Shown here in pieces: positions 9,944-18,685 of a stretch of DNA of 35,524 bases. The notes beneath the pieces were generated by a model. It made no database searches. It was not told the origin of the DNA and was given only the letters and a program-made list of their open reading frames with translations. The translations under genes were made by a program, and so were the position numbers. Position 1 is the first letter of the stretch, and each line of letters begins with the position of its first letter. Source of the stretch: Candidatus Alistipes intestinigallinarum (lineage in GTDB: Bacteria; Bacteroidota; Bacteroidia; Bacteroidales; Rikenellaceae); contig DXDA01000072.1 in the NCBI GenBank assembly GCA_019115745.1, positions 1 to 35,524 of the forward strand. Direction: 5' to 3'.

Positions 9944-11041
9944 ATGAGAAGCCTTCTTCCCAAACTGTTTGTCCTGTCCGGCTTGCTGCTGCCGGTTTCC
10001 GTACCTGTTTTTGCCGATGCGGCGGATAGCTGCCGGACGACTCTTACGCTTCCGGCCGCGGGCCCGGACGGCCGGACCCGGGCATCCGAACCGGCCTTTA
10101 CGGTGCAGTTGCACGGAACCGTCCGCGCGAAGTTCGAATACCAGCCCGATCTGGGCCAGAGTCGTTTCGAGGTGCGCAATGCACGTTTCAGCCTTTCGGG
10201 GAGCGTGACCCGGGCGGTGGACTACAAGGCGGAGATCGACCTTTCGGACGAGGGAGCGATCAAGATGCTCGACGCCTATGCACGTCTGCACCTGTTGCAG
10301 CGGAAACTGCGCTTTACGATCGGCCAGATGCGCGTCCCGTTTACGATCGACGCGCACCGCTCGCCGCACCAGCAGTATTTCGCCAACCGGTCGTTCATCG
10401 CCAAGCAGGCGGGCAACGTGCGCGACGTGGGTGCGACGCTGGGCTGGACGTTCGGTGAGACGGTTCCGGTGACGCTGGAGGGGGGACTCTTCAACGGCTC
10501 GGGGCTGACGGACCAGAAAGATTTCTGGACGGGATCGTTCAACTATTCGGCCAAGGCTCAGATGAAGTTTGCCGACCGGGTGAACCTTGCGCTGAGTATC
10601 CAGAAGACCCACCCGGACATCGTGGATATCCGGATGTACGATGTGGGCGCCTACTACGAGAATCCGCTGTGGCACATCGAGGCGGAGTACCTGCGCAAGA
10701 ACTACGCCCGGGATGCCTTCGAAGGGGTGAATGTGGTGGATGCGTTCGTATGCCGGAATCTGCCGCTTCGGAACTGCCGGGCCCTGCGTCAAATCTCGAT
10801 TCTGGCACGCTACGACTACATGTCGGACCACAGCAAGGGGATCGCCGACCCGACGACGGGACGTCTCGTGCTGGACGACCCGGAGCGCCACCGCGTGACG
10901 GGCGGTGTGACGCTGAGCCTGGGTCTTCCCTTCCGGGCGGACATCCGGCTCAACTACGAAGCCTATTTCTACCGCCGGACGGCTACTCCGGCCCTCTCCG
11001 AACAGGACAAGGTGGTCGCGGAGTTCATGATCCGCTTCTGA
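9944..11041 (+). CDS. Porin O/P-type outer membrane protein
   Basis: A 365-residue outer-membrane beta-barrel with a signal peptide, MRSLLPKLFVLSGLLLPVSV, cleaved near FADA. The body fits the phosphate-selective porin O/P family: VQLHGTVRAKFEYQ, RFEVRNARFSLSGSV, IDLSDEGAIKMLDAYARLHL, LRFTIGQMRVPFTID, and a C-terminus ending in Phe (EFMIRF), as expected for recognition by the outer membrane assembly machinery. Despite the family name the solute is uncertain in Bacteroidetes. I chose ATG 9944 because it begins the signal peptide; a TTG at 9893 would put a charged tail before it. Imperfect copies of its last codons follow the stop. Confidence 0.85.
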   Translation: MRSLLPKLFVLSGLLLPVSVPVFADAADSCRTTLTLPAAGPDGRTRASEPAFTVQLHGTVRAKFEYQPDLGQSRFEVRNARFSLSGSVTRAVDYKAEIDLSDEGAIKMLDAYARLHLLQRKLRFTIGQMRVPFTIDAHRSPHQQYFANRSFIAKQAGNVRDVGATLGWTFGETVPVTLEGGLFNGSGLTDQKDFWTGSFNYSAKAQMKFADRVNLALSIQKTHPDIVDIRMYDVGAYYENPLWHIEAEYLRKNYARDAFEGVNVVDAFVCRNLPLRNCRALRQISILARYDYMSDHSKGIADPTTGRLVLDDPERHRVTGGVTLSLGLPFRADIRLNYEAYFYRRTATPALSEQDKVVAEFMIRF

Positions 11042-11110
11042 GACCCGGGCGGAGCCATGACCCGCTTCTGTGGAGCTCCGGGGCATGATCCGCTTTTGAG
11101 ACCCGGGCGC
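11023..11110 (+). repeat. Three imperfect ~30-bp tandem repeats over the porin stop codon
   Basis: CATGATCCGCTTCTGAGACC (from 11026) is followed by CATGACCCGCTTCTG (from 11056) and CATGATCCGCTTTTGAGACC (from 11084). The first and third share the next bases, CCGGGCG. The first copy encodes the last porin codons and the stop; the others are untranslated. A CCGGGCG/CGCCCGG hairpin (11103-11109 / 11118-11124) closes the array. Confidence 0.7.
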
Positions 11111-11150
11111 TGAAAATCGCCCGGATTGCACGATCGTCGACCTATTTTGT

Positions 11151-11158
11151 TAACTTTG
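11151..11158 (+). promoter_or_regulatory. -7 promoter box of the TonB-receptor-like gene
   Basis: TAACTTTG, a perfect Bacteroidetes -7 box, 23 bases before the ATG at 11182. The closest TTG (11126-11128) is 22 bases upstream, slightly far. Confidence 0.55.
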
Positions 11159-11181
11159 TATACACAAAAAGTTTTCGGAAT

Positions 11182-13638
11182 ATGTCGAACGGTCCTTTTC
11201 GCCGCTTTTTTTCGCTTGGCGCCTGCCTGGCGACGCTGTTTCTGCACGGCGTGGCCGCGGCGCAACCGTATTCCGACGACGAATATTACCCCTATGCCGA
11301 ACGGGAGGATCGCCGCCCGTTCCTCACGACCGATACGACCCTCTTTTACCGGGCGGTGCAAAGCACGGCGGACCTCTACGGCGAACATACCGATTTCACG
11401 CTGCCGGATGTTGCCGCCCGGCGCCGGGGCCTGAACTACGACTCCGAACGCACGGCCCTCGGTGGCATCGACCTTTCGTATCATTATCTCACGCTTTTGC
11501 GGCTGCTCGGGGCCGAGGAGACGCGCATTCCGGGTCTACAGCCGGTTCCGGGTCTGACGGCCGGGGCGGGCGGTGCGACCCTTGTCCGCTTTCCGGAAGG
11601 GGAGCCGTTGCAGCCTTACCTGGCGTCGGCGCGTTTTGCCGACCGCAACTACCGCTTCGGGGCGCGGCTGGCGGGGACGACCCGCCTGGGCCGGAGGTGG
11701 CACCTCTCGGCCGCCGCGGATTTCCGTACGGGCCGCGACCTGCGGGTCGAGGGGGTCTTCACGAATGCCGTGACGGGCGGTTTCCGACTGTGGCGCACGC
11801 TCGGGGCTTCGGGCGATGAAGGCACCTTGTCGCTGCTCTTCATCGTGCCGGTCTCGACGCGGGGCACGCGCCTCTCGACCTCGGAGGAGGCCTTCACGCT
11901 GACGGGCGACCGCCTCTATAACCCGGCCTGGGGCTTCCAGGACGGCCGGGTGCGCAATTCGCGGGTCCGGCGTGAGACGCTACCGCTGGCGGTTGCGACG
12001 TGGGAGCGGCGGCTTGCGCCCTCGACGACGGTTTCGGCGGCGCTCGGTGCGGAGACGGGCACAAACCGCTACAGCTCGCTGGGGTGGTACGACGCCCGGA
12101 CGCCGATGCCGGACAACTACCGCTACTTGCCGAGCTATACCGGCGACCGGGCGACCGAGGAGGCGTGGCTTGCGGGGGATCCGCACTATACGCAGATCGA
12201 CTGGGACGAACTGATCCGTCAGAATCGCATGTCCGGCGGAGCTGCGGTCTACGCATTGGAGGACCGGGTGGAACGGCTTTGCGACCTGGGGCTGCACGTC
12301 TGTTTCGAGACGGACGTGGAGCACCGGCTGACACTCCGCTACGGCGTGGCGCTGCGCCTCGACGACCGCCGTTTTTACAAGGAGATGCGGGACCTGCTGG
12401 ATGCGGGCGCTGTCACGGACATCGACCAGTACCTGATCGACGACGATACCTACGGCAACCAACTCCAGAACGACCTGCGGCATCCGGATCGGACGATCCG
12501 CGAGGGCGACCGCTTCGGCTACGACTATACGCTGTCGACGCGCTCTGCGGAGCTGTTTTTCCAGATGGATTACCGTTCGGACCGCTTCCGGGGCGATGTT
12601 TCGGTGTCGGCGGGGAGCTCGGCGGTGAACCGCCGGGGCCACTACGAGAAGGAGCTCTTCCCGGGCAGCCTCTCCTACGGGCGTTCGCGGGTGCTTCGCT
12701 TTGCGCCCTACACGCTGCGGGGCACCTGCGGCTGGTCCTTCACGCCGCGCCAATACGTCGGGCTGTCGCTGCTGGCCGCGGCCCGTACGCCCGATGCCGG
12801 GGATCTCTTCTACCAGCCGCTCTACAACAACCGCACGCTCGAAAATCCCGTTCCGGAGCGCACCTTCGCCGCCGAGGCTGTCTGGCGTCTGACGGGTCCG
12901 GTCGTGAACCTCCAGACGACGCTCTTTGCGGTGCTGACGCTCGACGGCTCGGAGACCCGCCGCTATTACGACGACCTTTCGTACGTCTATTGCGACCTGG
13001 CGGTGACGGGCCTCGGGACCGCCTCATACGGGGTTGAGGCAGCGGCCGACATCCGGCTTTCGGAGCGCTGGCTGTTGACGCTGGCGGCTTCGGCGGGCCG
13101 TTACCGTTATGTCCGGGACCCGGTCGTGACGCTCCTTTCGGATGTGGACAACACGGCCGTCGACCGGGGTTCGCGGAGCCGGATGGGCGGTTGCGAAGTG
13201 GGTGGGGCCCCGCAGGTGACTGCGGCTTCCGAACTGGCGTGGTTCGGCCGGAACGGGTGGGGCGTCCGCGCCTCGGCGGGCTATGCGGGCCGCCGCTTTG
13301 TGGAGGCGATGCCGCTCCGGCGCACGGACCGCCTGGCGGCCCAGACCGGCATCACGCGGGAGGCCTTCGAATTGTTCACGCAGCAGGAGCGGCTTGCGGA
13401 TGCCCTGACGCTGGATGCCTCGCTGTTCAAGAGCTTCTGGTTCGACCGTTCGCGGCTGACGGTTTCGCTGCTGCTGAAGAACCTGCTGGGGAGCTCCGAC
13501 ATCGTTTATAACGGCTACGAGTCGCTTCGCGTGCGGCGGATCTCGTCGGGCGACACGACCTACTACACGCCCCATGCCACGCGCTATACCTACCTGCTTC
13601 CGCGATCGTTCTACCTTACGGTTTCGTATCGTTTCTGA
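11182..13638 (+). CDS. TonB-dependent-receptor-like outer membrane barrel, short N-terminus
   Basis: An 818-residue protein with a signal peptide (residues 1-27, ending near GVAAAQ). A short plug-like region follows (about 45-115: FTLPDVAARRRGLNYDSE, LGGIDLSYHYLTLLRLLGA). A long barrel rich in Tyr, Arg and alternating hydrophobics ends in YLTVSYRF, the usual outer-membrane Phe terminus. Barrel features include YVGLSLLAAARTPDAGDLFYQPLYNNRTLENP, shown only in part: YVGLSLLAAARTPDA, then NNRTLENPVPER. This matches the late barrel of TonB receptors (compare R.P...L.P..N.. LEPE). The carboxypeptidase-like N-terminal domain and a clear TonB box of Bacteroidetes receptors are missing. The substrate is unknown. 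It could be a plug-reduced receptor or a porin-like derivative. Confidence 0.65.
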   Translation: MSNGPFRRFFSLGACLATLFLHGVAAAQPYSDDEYYPYAEREDRRPFLTTDTTLFYRAVQSTADLYGEHTDFTLPDVAARRRGLNYDSERTALGGIDLSYHYLTLLRLLGAEETRIPGLQPVPGLTAGAGGATLVRFPEGEPLQPYLASARFADRNYRFGARLAGTTRLGRRWHLSAAADFRTGRDLRVEGVFTNAVTGGFRLWRTLGASGDEGTLSLLFIVPVSTRGTRLSTSEEAFTLTGDRLYNPAWGFQDGRVRNSRVRRETLPLAVATWERRLAPSTTVSAALGAETGTNRYSSLGWYDARTPMPDNYRYLPSYTGDRATEEAWLAGDPHYTQIDWDELIRQNRMSGGAAVYALEDRVERLCDLGLHVCFETDVEHRLTLRYGVALRLDDRRFYKEMRDLLDAGAVTDIDQYLIDDDTYGNQLQNDLRHPDRTIREGDRFGYDYTLSTRSAELFFQMDYRSDRFRGDVSVSAGSSAVNRRGHYEKELFPGSLSYGRSRVLRFAPYTLRGTCGWSFTPRQYVGLSLLAAARTPDAGDLFYQPLYNNRTLENPVPERTFAAEAVWRLTGPVVNLQTTLFAVLTLDGSETRRYYDDLSYVYCDLAVTGLGTASYGVEAAADIRLSERWLLTLAASAGRYRYVRDPVVTLLSDVDNTAVDRGSRSRMGGCEVGGAPQVTAASELAWFGRNGWGVRASAGYAGRRFVEAMPLRRTDRLAAQTGITREAFELFTQQERLADALTLDASLFKSFWFDRSRLTVSLLLKNLLGSSDIVYNGYESLRVRRISSGDTTYYTPHATRYTYLLPRSFYLTVSYRF

Positions 13639-13645
13639 AAGAAAG

Positions 13646-13667
13646 CGAGAAAAATCTCGAAATTTTT
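13646..13667 (+). terminator. Weak terminator-like hairpin after the TonB-receptor-like gene
   Basis: A 5-bp stem CGAGA (13646-13650) / TCTCG (13655-13659) followed by T5 at 13663-13667. The stem is short, so support is low. Confidence 0.3.
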
Positions 13668-13695
13668 GGGATTTTGGTTTCGAATTCGTATTTTG
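13665..13695 (+). promoter_or_regulatory. Possible promoter of ald
   Basis: TTTG (13665-13668), 20 bases, then TATTTTG (13689-13695), which is one base short of TAnnTTTG. The ald start is 27 bases downstream. The imperfect box lowers confidence. Confidence 0.4.
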
Positions 13696-13722
13696 TTGGG
13701 GCAAACCTAAAAACTTCAACCC

Positions 13723-14829
13723 ATGATTGTCGGAATTCCAAAAGAGATCAAGAACAACGAGAATCGCGTTGGTCTGACCCCGGCGGGGGCCCAGGAGCTC
13801 GTGAAGCGGGGACACCAGGTGTATGTGCAGGCTACGGCCGGAGAGAACAGCGGTTTTCCGGATGCGGCCTATACGGCGGTCGGCGCCGAACTGTTACCGA
13901 CGATCGAGGATGTCTACGCGCGTGCGGAGATGATCGTGAAGGTCAAGGAGCCGATTGCCCCGGAGTATAAGCTGATCCGCCGCGACCAGTTGGTCTTCAC
14001 CTACTTCCATTTTGCGAGCAGCGAAGCGCTGACGCACGCCATGCTCGACAGCGGCGCGGTGTGCTGCGCCTACGAGACGGTCGAGCGGGCCGACGGGTCG
14101 TTGCCGCTGTTGATCCCGATGTCGGAGGTCGCAGGGCGTATGGCCGCGCAGGAGGGCCGCTATTTTCTGGAGAAGCCGCGCGGCGGCAAGGGGGTATTGC
14201 TGGGCGGCGTCCCGGGCGTGAAGCCGGCGAAGGTCTTCGTGATCGGCGCGGGCGTCGTGGGGACGGCTGCGGCGCGCACGGCTGCGGGAACGGGTGCCGA
14301 CGTGACGATCTGCGACATTTCGCTGCAGCGCCTGACCTACCTGGCCGACGTGATGCCGAAGAACGTGAAGACGCTCATGTCGTCGGAGTACAACATCCGC
14401 GAGGAGCTGAAACATGCCGATCTGGTGATCGGTTCGGTACTGATTCCGGGTGCAAAGGCCCCGAAACTGGTTACGCGGGAGATGCTGAAGGAGATGGAGC
14501 CCGGGACGGTGATGGTGGACGTTGCAATCGACCAGGGCGGCTGCTTCGAGACCTCGCGTCCGACGACGCACGAGGACCCGGTCTACTATGTGGACGGGAT
14601 CCTGCACTACTGCGTGGCGAATATCCCGGGCGCGGTTCCGCGCACGTCGACGCTGGCGCTGACGAACGCGACGCTGCCCTACGTGCTGCAACTGGCCGAC
14701 AAGGGTTGGCGTCGTGCGGCGCGCGAGAATGCGGAACTGGCTCTGGGTCTGAACATCGTTGCCGGGAAGACGGTTTACCGGCCGGTTGCCGAGTCGTGGA
14801 ACCTTCCCTACGAACCGCTGGCGTTGTAA
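13723..14829 (+). CDS. ald: Alanine dehydrogenase
   Basis: A 368-residue NAD-dependent enzyme that interconverts L-alanine with pyruvate and ammonia. It has the N-terminal MIVGIPKEIKNNENRVGLTP signature and substrate residues R15, K75 (VKVKEP) and H96 (YFHFASS), matching those known for the family. The Rossmann motif is VFVIGAGVVGTAAA (about residues 172-185), and the late catalytic segment VDVAIDQGGCFETS (about 268-281) is complete. Length is standard. It has a terminator behind it and is separate from the leu operon, although pyruvate links it metabolically to branched-chain synthesis. Confidence 0.96.
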   Translation: MIVGIPKEIKNNENRVGLTPAGAQELVKRGHQVYVQATAGENSGFPDAAYTAVGAELLPTIEDVYARAEMIVKVKEPIAPEYKLIRRDQLVFTYFHFASSEALTHAMLDSGAVCCAYETVERADGSLPLLIPMSEVAGRMAAQEGRYFLEKPRGGKGVLLGGVPGVKPAKVFVIGAGVVGTAAARTAAGTGADVTICDISLQRLTYLADVMPKNVKTLMSSEYNIREELKHADLVIGSVLIPGAKAPKLVTREMLKEMEPGTVMVDVAIDQGGCFETSRPTTHEDPVYYVDGILHYCVANIPGAVPRTSTLALTNATLPYVLQLADKGWRRAARENAELALGLNIVAGKTVYRPVAESWNLPYEPLAL

Positions 14830-14849
14830 CGGCGGTTGAGGAGCGATTT

Positions 14850-14882
14850 GCGGCCCTCCGAGTTTCGGACTCGGGGGGCCGC
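14850..14882 (+). terminator. Terminator-like hairpin after ald
   Basis: GCGGCCCTCCGAG (14850-14862) pairs with CTCGGGGGGCCGC (14870-14882) at 12 of 13 positions. It is very stable but followed by TTGCGTGT rather than a clean T run. Confidence 0.65.
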
Positions 14883-14917
14883 TTGCGTGTAAAAGATCGA
14901 AATTTGCGAGTTTTGTT

Positions 14918-14947
14918 TTTGAAAATCTTAAAAAATGATTATATTTG
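14918..14947 (+). promoter_or_regulatory. Promoter of the leu operon
   Basis: TTTG (14918-14921), 18 bases, then TATATTTG (14940-14947), a perfect -7 box. The expected transcription start near 14953 gives a 215-base leader before leuA. Confidence 0.7.
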
Positions 14948-14993
14948 CCAAAGAGCGAGCCTGTTATAAGATCCGGGAGACTTTCGGACTGAC

Positions 14994-15092
14994 ATGAAAC
15001 GCGAACTTAGACGAGCGTATTTTCAGGGAGTGGTCCGATTTGGGTTACGGATTGTAAGCAGGCGGGCGAAAAAACAGCGAAAAACGAGTTAA
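14994..15092 (+). CDS. Possible 32-residue leader peptide of the leu operon
   Basis: ATG at 14994 to TAA at 15090-15092 encodes MKRELRRAYFQGVVRFGLRI, then a basic tail (VSRRAKKQRKTS). It lies between the leu promoter and a terminator-like hairpin that begins two bases after its stop. Branched-chain residues cluster in the middle (V13, V14, L18, I20 and V21), with codons GTG GTC, TTA, ATT and GTA. There is no long Leu run, and no clear Shine-Dalgarno site, which is usual in this phylum. The position fits an attenuator peptide; translation is not shown. Confidence 0.4.
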   Translation: MKRELRRAYFQGVVRFGLRIVSRRAKKQRKTS

Positions 15093-15093
15093 G

Positions 15094-15142
15094 CGGTGGC
15101 GTTTCCCGCACGGGATCGTGGGGCGGCGTCACTGAAATTTTT
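15094..15142 (+). promoter_or_regulatory. Putative attenuator hairpin upstream of leuA
   Basis: The outer stem CGGTGGCG (15094-15101) / CGTCACTG (15127-15134) includes two G-U pairs. It encloses CCC(g)CACG (15105-15112) / CGTGGGG (15117-15123) with a GGAT loop. AAATTTTT follows at 15135-15142. An alternative pairing of GCGGG (15062-15066, inside the leader ORF) with CCCGC (15105-15109), plus AAA/TTT, would break the inner stem. This is the layout of a ribosome-controlled transcription attenuator. leuA begins 26 bases after the T run. Confidence 0.5.
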
Positions 15143-15168
15143 ACCCAAATAATAACGAAGTTTCGAGT

Positions 15169-16689
15169 ATGAGTGAAAGACTGTACATTTTCGACACGAC
15201 CTTGCGCGACGGGGAGCAGGTTCCCGGCTGCCAGTTGAACACCACGGAGAAAATCGAGGTCGCCAAGTTGCTGGAGGCGCTTGGCGTGGACATCATCGAA
15301 GCGGGTTTTCCGATTTCGAGTCCCGGAGATTTCAACTCGGTTCTGGAGATTTCGAAAGCGGTATCGGAGCCGACGATCTGCGCGCTGACGCGTGCCGTCG
15401 AGAAGGATATTGACGTGGCGGCCGACGCCTTGCGCCTTGCGAAGCGGAAGCGGATCCATACGGGGATCGGGGTTTCGCCGCAGCATATCTATGACAAGCT
15501 TCGTTCCAATCCGGAGCAGATCCTCGAACGGGCGATTGCGGCGGTGAAGTACGCGAAGCGTTATGTGGAGGATGTGGAGTTCTACGCCGAGGATGCGGGG
15601 CGGGCCGATACGGAGTACCTGGCGCGGGTTGTCGAGGCTGTGATTGCCGCGGGAGCCACGGTAGTGAACATCCCCGATACGACGGGCTACTGCCTTCCGA
15701 ACGAATACGGCGCGAAGATCAGGTACCTGATGGATCACGTGCCGAACATCGACCGGGCCATAATCTCGACGCACTGCCACAACGACCTGGGAATGGCTAC
15801 GGCGAACACGCTGAGCGGCATTCTGAACGGGGCGCGGCAGGCTGAGGTGACGATCAACGGCATCGGGGAGCGTGCGGGCAACACGTCGCTCGAAGAGGTG
15901 GTGATGACGTTGCGCTGCCACAAGGACGTTGCGATCGACACGGGGATCAACTCGCGTCTGATCACGAAGGCCTCGCACCTGGTTTCGAGCCTGATGAACA
16001 TGCCGGTTCAGCCGAACAAGGCGATTGTGGGTCGGAACGCCTTTGCGCACTCGTCGGGCATCCACCAGGACGGGGTGCTGAAGGACCGGCAGACCTACGA
16101 GATCATCGACCCGCAGGATATCGGCCTGAATGAATCGGTGATTGCGCTGACGGCGCGGAGCGGGCGTGCGGCACTGGTGCACCGGCTCGAACTGCTGGGT
16201 TACGATCTGACACAGGAGGAGCTGGACGCGACGTACGAGAAGTTCCTGGCGCTGGCCGACAAGAAGAAGGAGATCCACGACTACGACCTGCTCTACCTGG
16301 TCGGGGATATCGACCGGATGAAGCAGCAGTCCATTGCGCTGAAGTTCCTGCAGGTGACGACCGGGACGCTGGTACCGACGGCGACGGTTGTGCTGAAGTT
16401 CGGGGACCACGAGCGGATGGCGATCGGTACGGGCAACGGCCCCGTGGATGCCGCGGTTTCGGCGATCAAGACGCTCATTAACGAGAAGGTGGTGCTTTCG
16501 GAGTTCCTGATGCAGGCCATCACGCGGGGCTCGAACGACGTGGGGCGGGTCCACGTGCAGGTGGAGTGCGGCAACCGCACGGTCCACGGTTTTGCCGCGC
16601 ATACGGATACGACGCGTGCGTCGATCGAGGCGTTCCTCGACGCACTTCGCGCCTTGAATGTAACGGAACGCAAGGAAGAGGAGGCGTGA
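15169..16689 (+). CDS. leuA: 2-isopropylmalate synthase
   Basis: A 506-residue enzyme that makes the first committed step of leucine synthesis: acetyl-CoA plus 2-ketoisovalerate to 2-isopropylmalate. It has DTTLRDGEQ (residues 9-17), HCHNDLG (202-208) and NGIGERAGN (230-238), the metal and substrate motifs of the HMG-CoA-lyase-like TIM barrel. [10 protein letters not shown] and a C-terminal LeuA dimer/regulatory domain (about 375-495) follow; leucine feedback usually acts on this domain. It is the first gene of the leu operon, and leuC starts one base after its stop. Confidence 0.95.
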   Translation: MSERLYIFDTTLRDGEQVPGCQLNTTEKIEVAKLLEALGVDIIEAGFPISSPGDFNSVLEISKAVSEPTICALTRAVEKDIDVAADALRLAKRKRIHTGIGVSPQHIYDKLRSNPEQILERAIAAVKYAKRYVEDVEFYAEDAGRADTEYLARVVEAVIAAGATVVNIPDTTGYCLPNEYGAKIRYLMDHVPNIDRAIISTHCHNDLGMATANTLSGILNGARQAEVTINGIGERAGNTSLEEVVMTLRCHKDVAIDTGINSRLITKASHLVSSLMNMPVQPNKAIVGRNAFAHSSGIHQDGVLKDRQTYEIIDPQDIGLNESVIALTARSGRAALVHRLELLGYDLTQEELDATYEKFLALADKKKEIHDYDLLYLVGDIDRMKQQSIALKFLQVTTGTLVPTATVVLKFGDHERMAIGTGNGPVDAAVSAIKTLINEKVVLSEFLMQAITRGSNDVGRVHVQVECGNRTVHGFAAHTDTTRASIEAFLDALRALNVTERKEEEA

Positions 16690-16690
16690 T

Positions 16691-18067
16691 ATGGGAAAGA
16701 CGCTTTTGGACAAGATTTGGGACGCACACACGGTGCGTATCGAGGACGGGGGCCGGTGTGTGCTCTACATCGACCGCCAATACATCCATGAGGTGACCTC
16801 TCCGGTGGCCTTTGCGGGTCTGGACCGGCGGGGAATCGGGGTGGCACGTCCGTCGCAGATCACGGCGACGGCGGACCACAACATTCCGACGGTGAACCAG
16901 CACCTGCCGATCGAGGAGCCGGAGTCTCGGCGCCAGGTGGCGGCGCTGGAGGCGAACTGTGCGAAGTACGGCATCGAACACTTCGGGGTGGGAAACCCGC
17001 GACAGGGGATCGTGCACATCATCGGCCCGGAGCTGGGCTTCACGCAGCCGGGGATGACGATCGTGTGCGGCGACAGCCATACCTCGACCCACGGGGCGCT
17101 GGGTGCCGTGGCGTTCGGCGTCGGGACGTCGGAGGTGGAGATGGTCTTCGCCAGCCAGTGCATCATCCAGACCAAGCCGCGGACGATGCGCATCACGGTC
17201 AACGGGGCGCTTCGCCCGGGCGTGGAGGCGAAGGATGTGATCCTCTACATCATCTCGCAGATCACGGCATCGGGCGGTACGGGCTACTTCATCGAGTTTG
17301 CGGGGAGTACGATCCGTTCGCTGTCGATGGAGGGTCGGATGACGGTCTGCAACATGAGCATCGAGTGCGGGGCCCGCGGGGGCATGATCGCCCCGGACGA
17401 AAAGACGTTCGACTACCTGCGGGGCCGCGAACGGGTTCCGCAGGGCGCGGATTTTGAGGCGGTCGTGTCTCGTTGGCGGGAGCTGTACAGCGATGCGGAT
17501 GCGGTTTTCGACAAGGAGTACCACTTCGATGCCGCCGACATCGCGCCGATGATCACCTACGGCACGAACCCCGGCATGGGGATGGCGATCGACGACACGA
17601 TCCCGGCCGCTGCGGACCCGAAGGCGCTGGAATACATGGGCTTCCGGGCAGGCGAACGGATGCTGGGCAAACCGGTGGACTACGTCTTTGTCGGGAGCTG
17701 CACGAACGGCCGGATCGAGGACCTTCGCCGCTTTGCCCAACTGGTCAAGGGTCGCCGGAAGGCCGAAGGCGTGACGGCGTGGATCGTCCCGGGTTCGAAG
17801 GGCGTGGAGGCTCAGGCGCGGGCCGAGGGTCTCGACGTGATCCTGTCGGAAGCGGGTTTCGAGCTGCGGCAGCCGGGCTGTTCGGCGTGCCTGGCGATGA
17901 ATGCGGACAAGATTCCGGCGGGGAAATACAGCGTTTCGACCTCGAACCGCAACTTCGAGGGGCGCCAGGGCCCCGGTGCTCGGACGATGCTTTCGGGCAT
18001 TGCGGTGGCAGCGGCAGCTGCGGTGACGGGACGCATTACCGACCCGCGCGAACTTTTCGGATTTTAA
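16691..18067 (+). CDS. leuC: 3-isopropylmalate dehydratase, large subunit
   Basis: A 458-residue aconitase-family subunit that isomerises 2- to 3-isopropylmalate together with LeuD. The three [4Fe-4S] ligands are C337 in VGSCTNGR and C397 and C400 in GCSAC. The [12 protein letters not shown] and [10 protein letters not shown] motifs are also present. It is near full length for bacterial LeuC. It starts one base after leuA and ends 13 bases before leuD, implying tight translational coupling within the operon. Confidence 0.96.
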   Translation: MGKTLLDKIWDAHTVRIEDGGRCVLYIDRQYIHEVTSPVAFAGLDRRGIGVARPSQITATADHNIPTVNQHLPIEEPESRRQVAALEANCAKYGIEHFGVGNPRQGIVHIIGPELGFTQPGMTIVCGDSHTSTHGALGAVAFGVGTSEVEMVFASQCIIQTKPRTMRITVNGALRPGVEAKDVILYIISQITASGGTGYFIEFAGSTIRSLSMEGRMTVCNMSIECGARGGMIAPDEKTFDYLRGRERVPQGADFEAVVSRWRELYSDADAVFDKEYHFDAADIAPMITYGTNPGMGMAIDDTIPAAADPKALEYMGFRAGERMLGKPVDYVFVGSCTNGRIEDLRRFAQLVKGRRKAEGVTAWIVPGSKGVEAQARAEGLDVILSEAGFELRQPGCSACLAMNADKIPAGKYSVSTSNRNFEGRQGPGARTMLSGIAVAAAAAVTGRITDPRELFGF

Positions 18068-18080
18068 AAACACGAACGAC

Positions 18081-18674
18081 ATGTCCATACCCAAATTCGT
18101 CACATTCACTTCGGGGGCGGTGCCCGTCGAGGTGGAGAACATAGATACCGACCAGATCATCCCGGCGCGCTTTCTGAAGGCCACCGAACGCAAGGGCTTC
18201 GGGGACAACCTCTTCCGCGACTGGCGCTACGACGCGGAGAACCGCCCCGTTGCGACGTTCCCGCTGAACGACCCGCGCTACGGCGGTCAGATCCTCGTGG
18301 CGGGTCGGAACTTCGGTTGCGGAAGCTCGCGCGAACACGCCGCGTGGGCCATTGCGGACTACGGCTTCCGGGTCGTGGTTTCGAGCTTCTTCGCGGACAT
18401 CTTCCGCAACAACGCGCTGAACAACGGCCTGCTGCCGGTCCGTGTCGAGGAGGCGTTCCTGCGTGAGATTTTCGACGAGATCCGGCGAGATCCGCAGGCG
18501 CAGTTTACCGTAGACCTGGATAACCAGCGCTTTACGATCGTCCGGAGCGGCGCGAGCACACCGTTCGAGATCGACGCCTATAAGAAACGGTGCCTGCAGA
18601 ACGGCTACGACGACGTGGACTACCTGCGGAGCATCTCGGCGGAGATCGCGGCCTTCGAGAAGAACCGCAGTTGA
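18081..18674 (+). CDS. leuD: 3-isopropylmalate dehydratase, small subunit
   Basis: A 197-residue swivelling-domain partner of LeuC. It has the family motifs [14 protein letters not shown] (about residues 18-31), [13 protein letters not shown] (about 74-86) and NNGLLPV (about 114-120). Length is normal. It lies between leuC and the second LeuA-family gene, with gaps of 13 and 11 bases. Confidence 0.96.
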   Translation: MSIPKFVTFTSGAVPVEVENIDTDQIIPARFLKATERKGFGDNLFRDWRYDAENRPVATFPLNDPRYGGQILVAGRNFGCGSSREHAAWAIADYGFRVVVSSFFADIFRNNALNNGLLPVRVEEAFLREIFDEIRRDPQAQFTVDLDNQRFTIVRSGASTPFEIDAYKKRCLQNGYDDVDYLRSISAEIAAFEKNRS

Positions 18675-18685
18675 ATTCCGGACCG

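Noticed and set aside
14950..15168. T-box or other known riboswitch in the leu leader
   Set aside because: No T-box TGGNACCGCG-type motif was seen, and no known riboswitch core. The structure fits a ribosome-type attenuator better.
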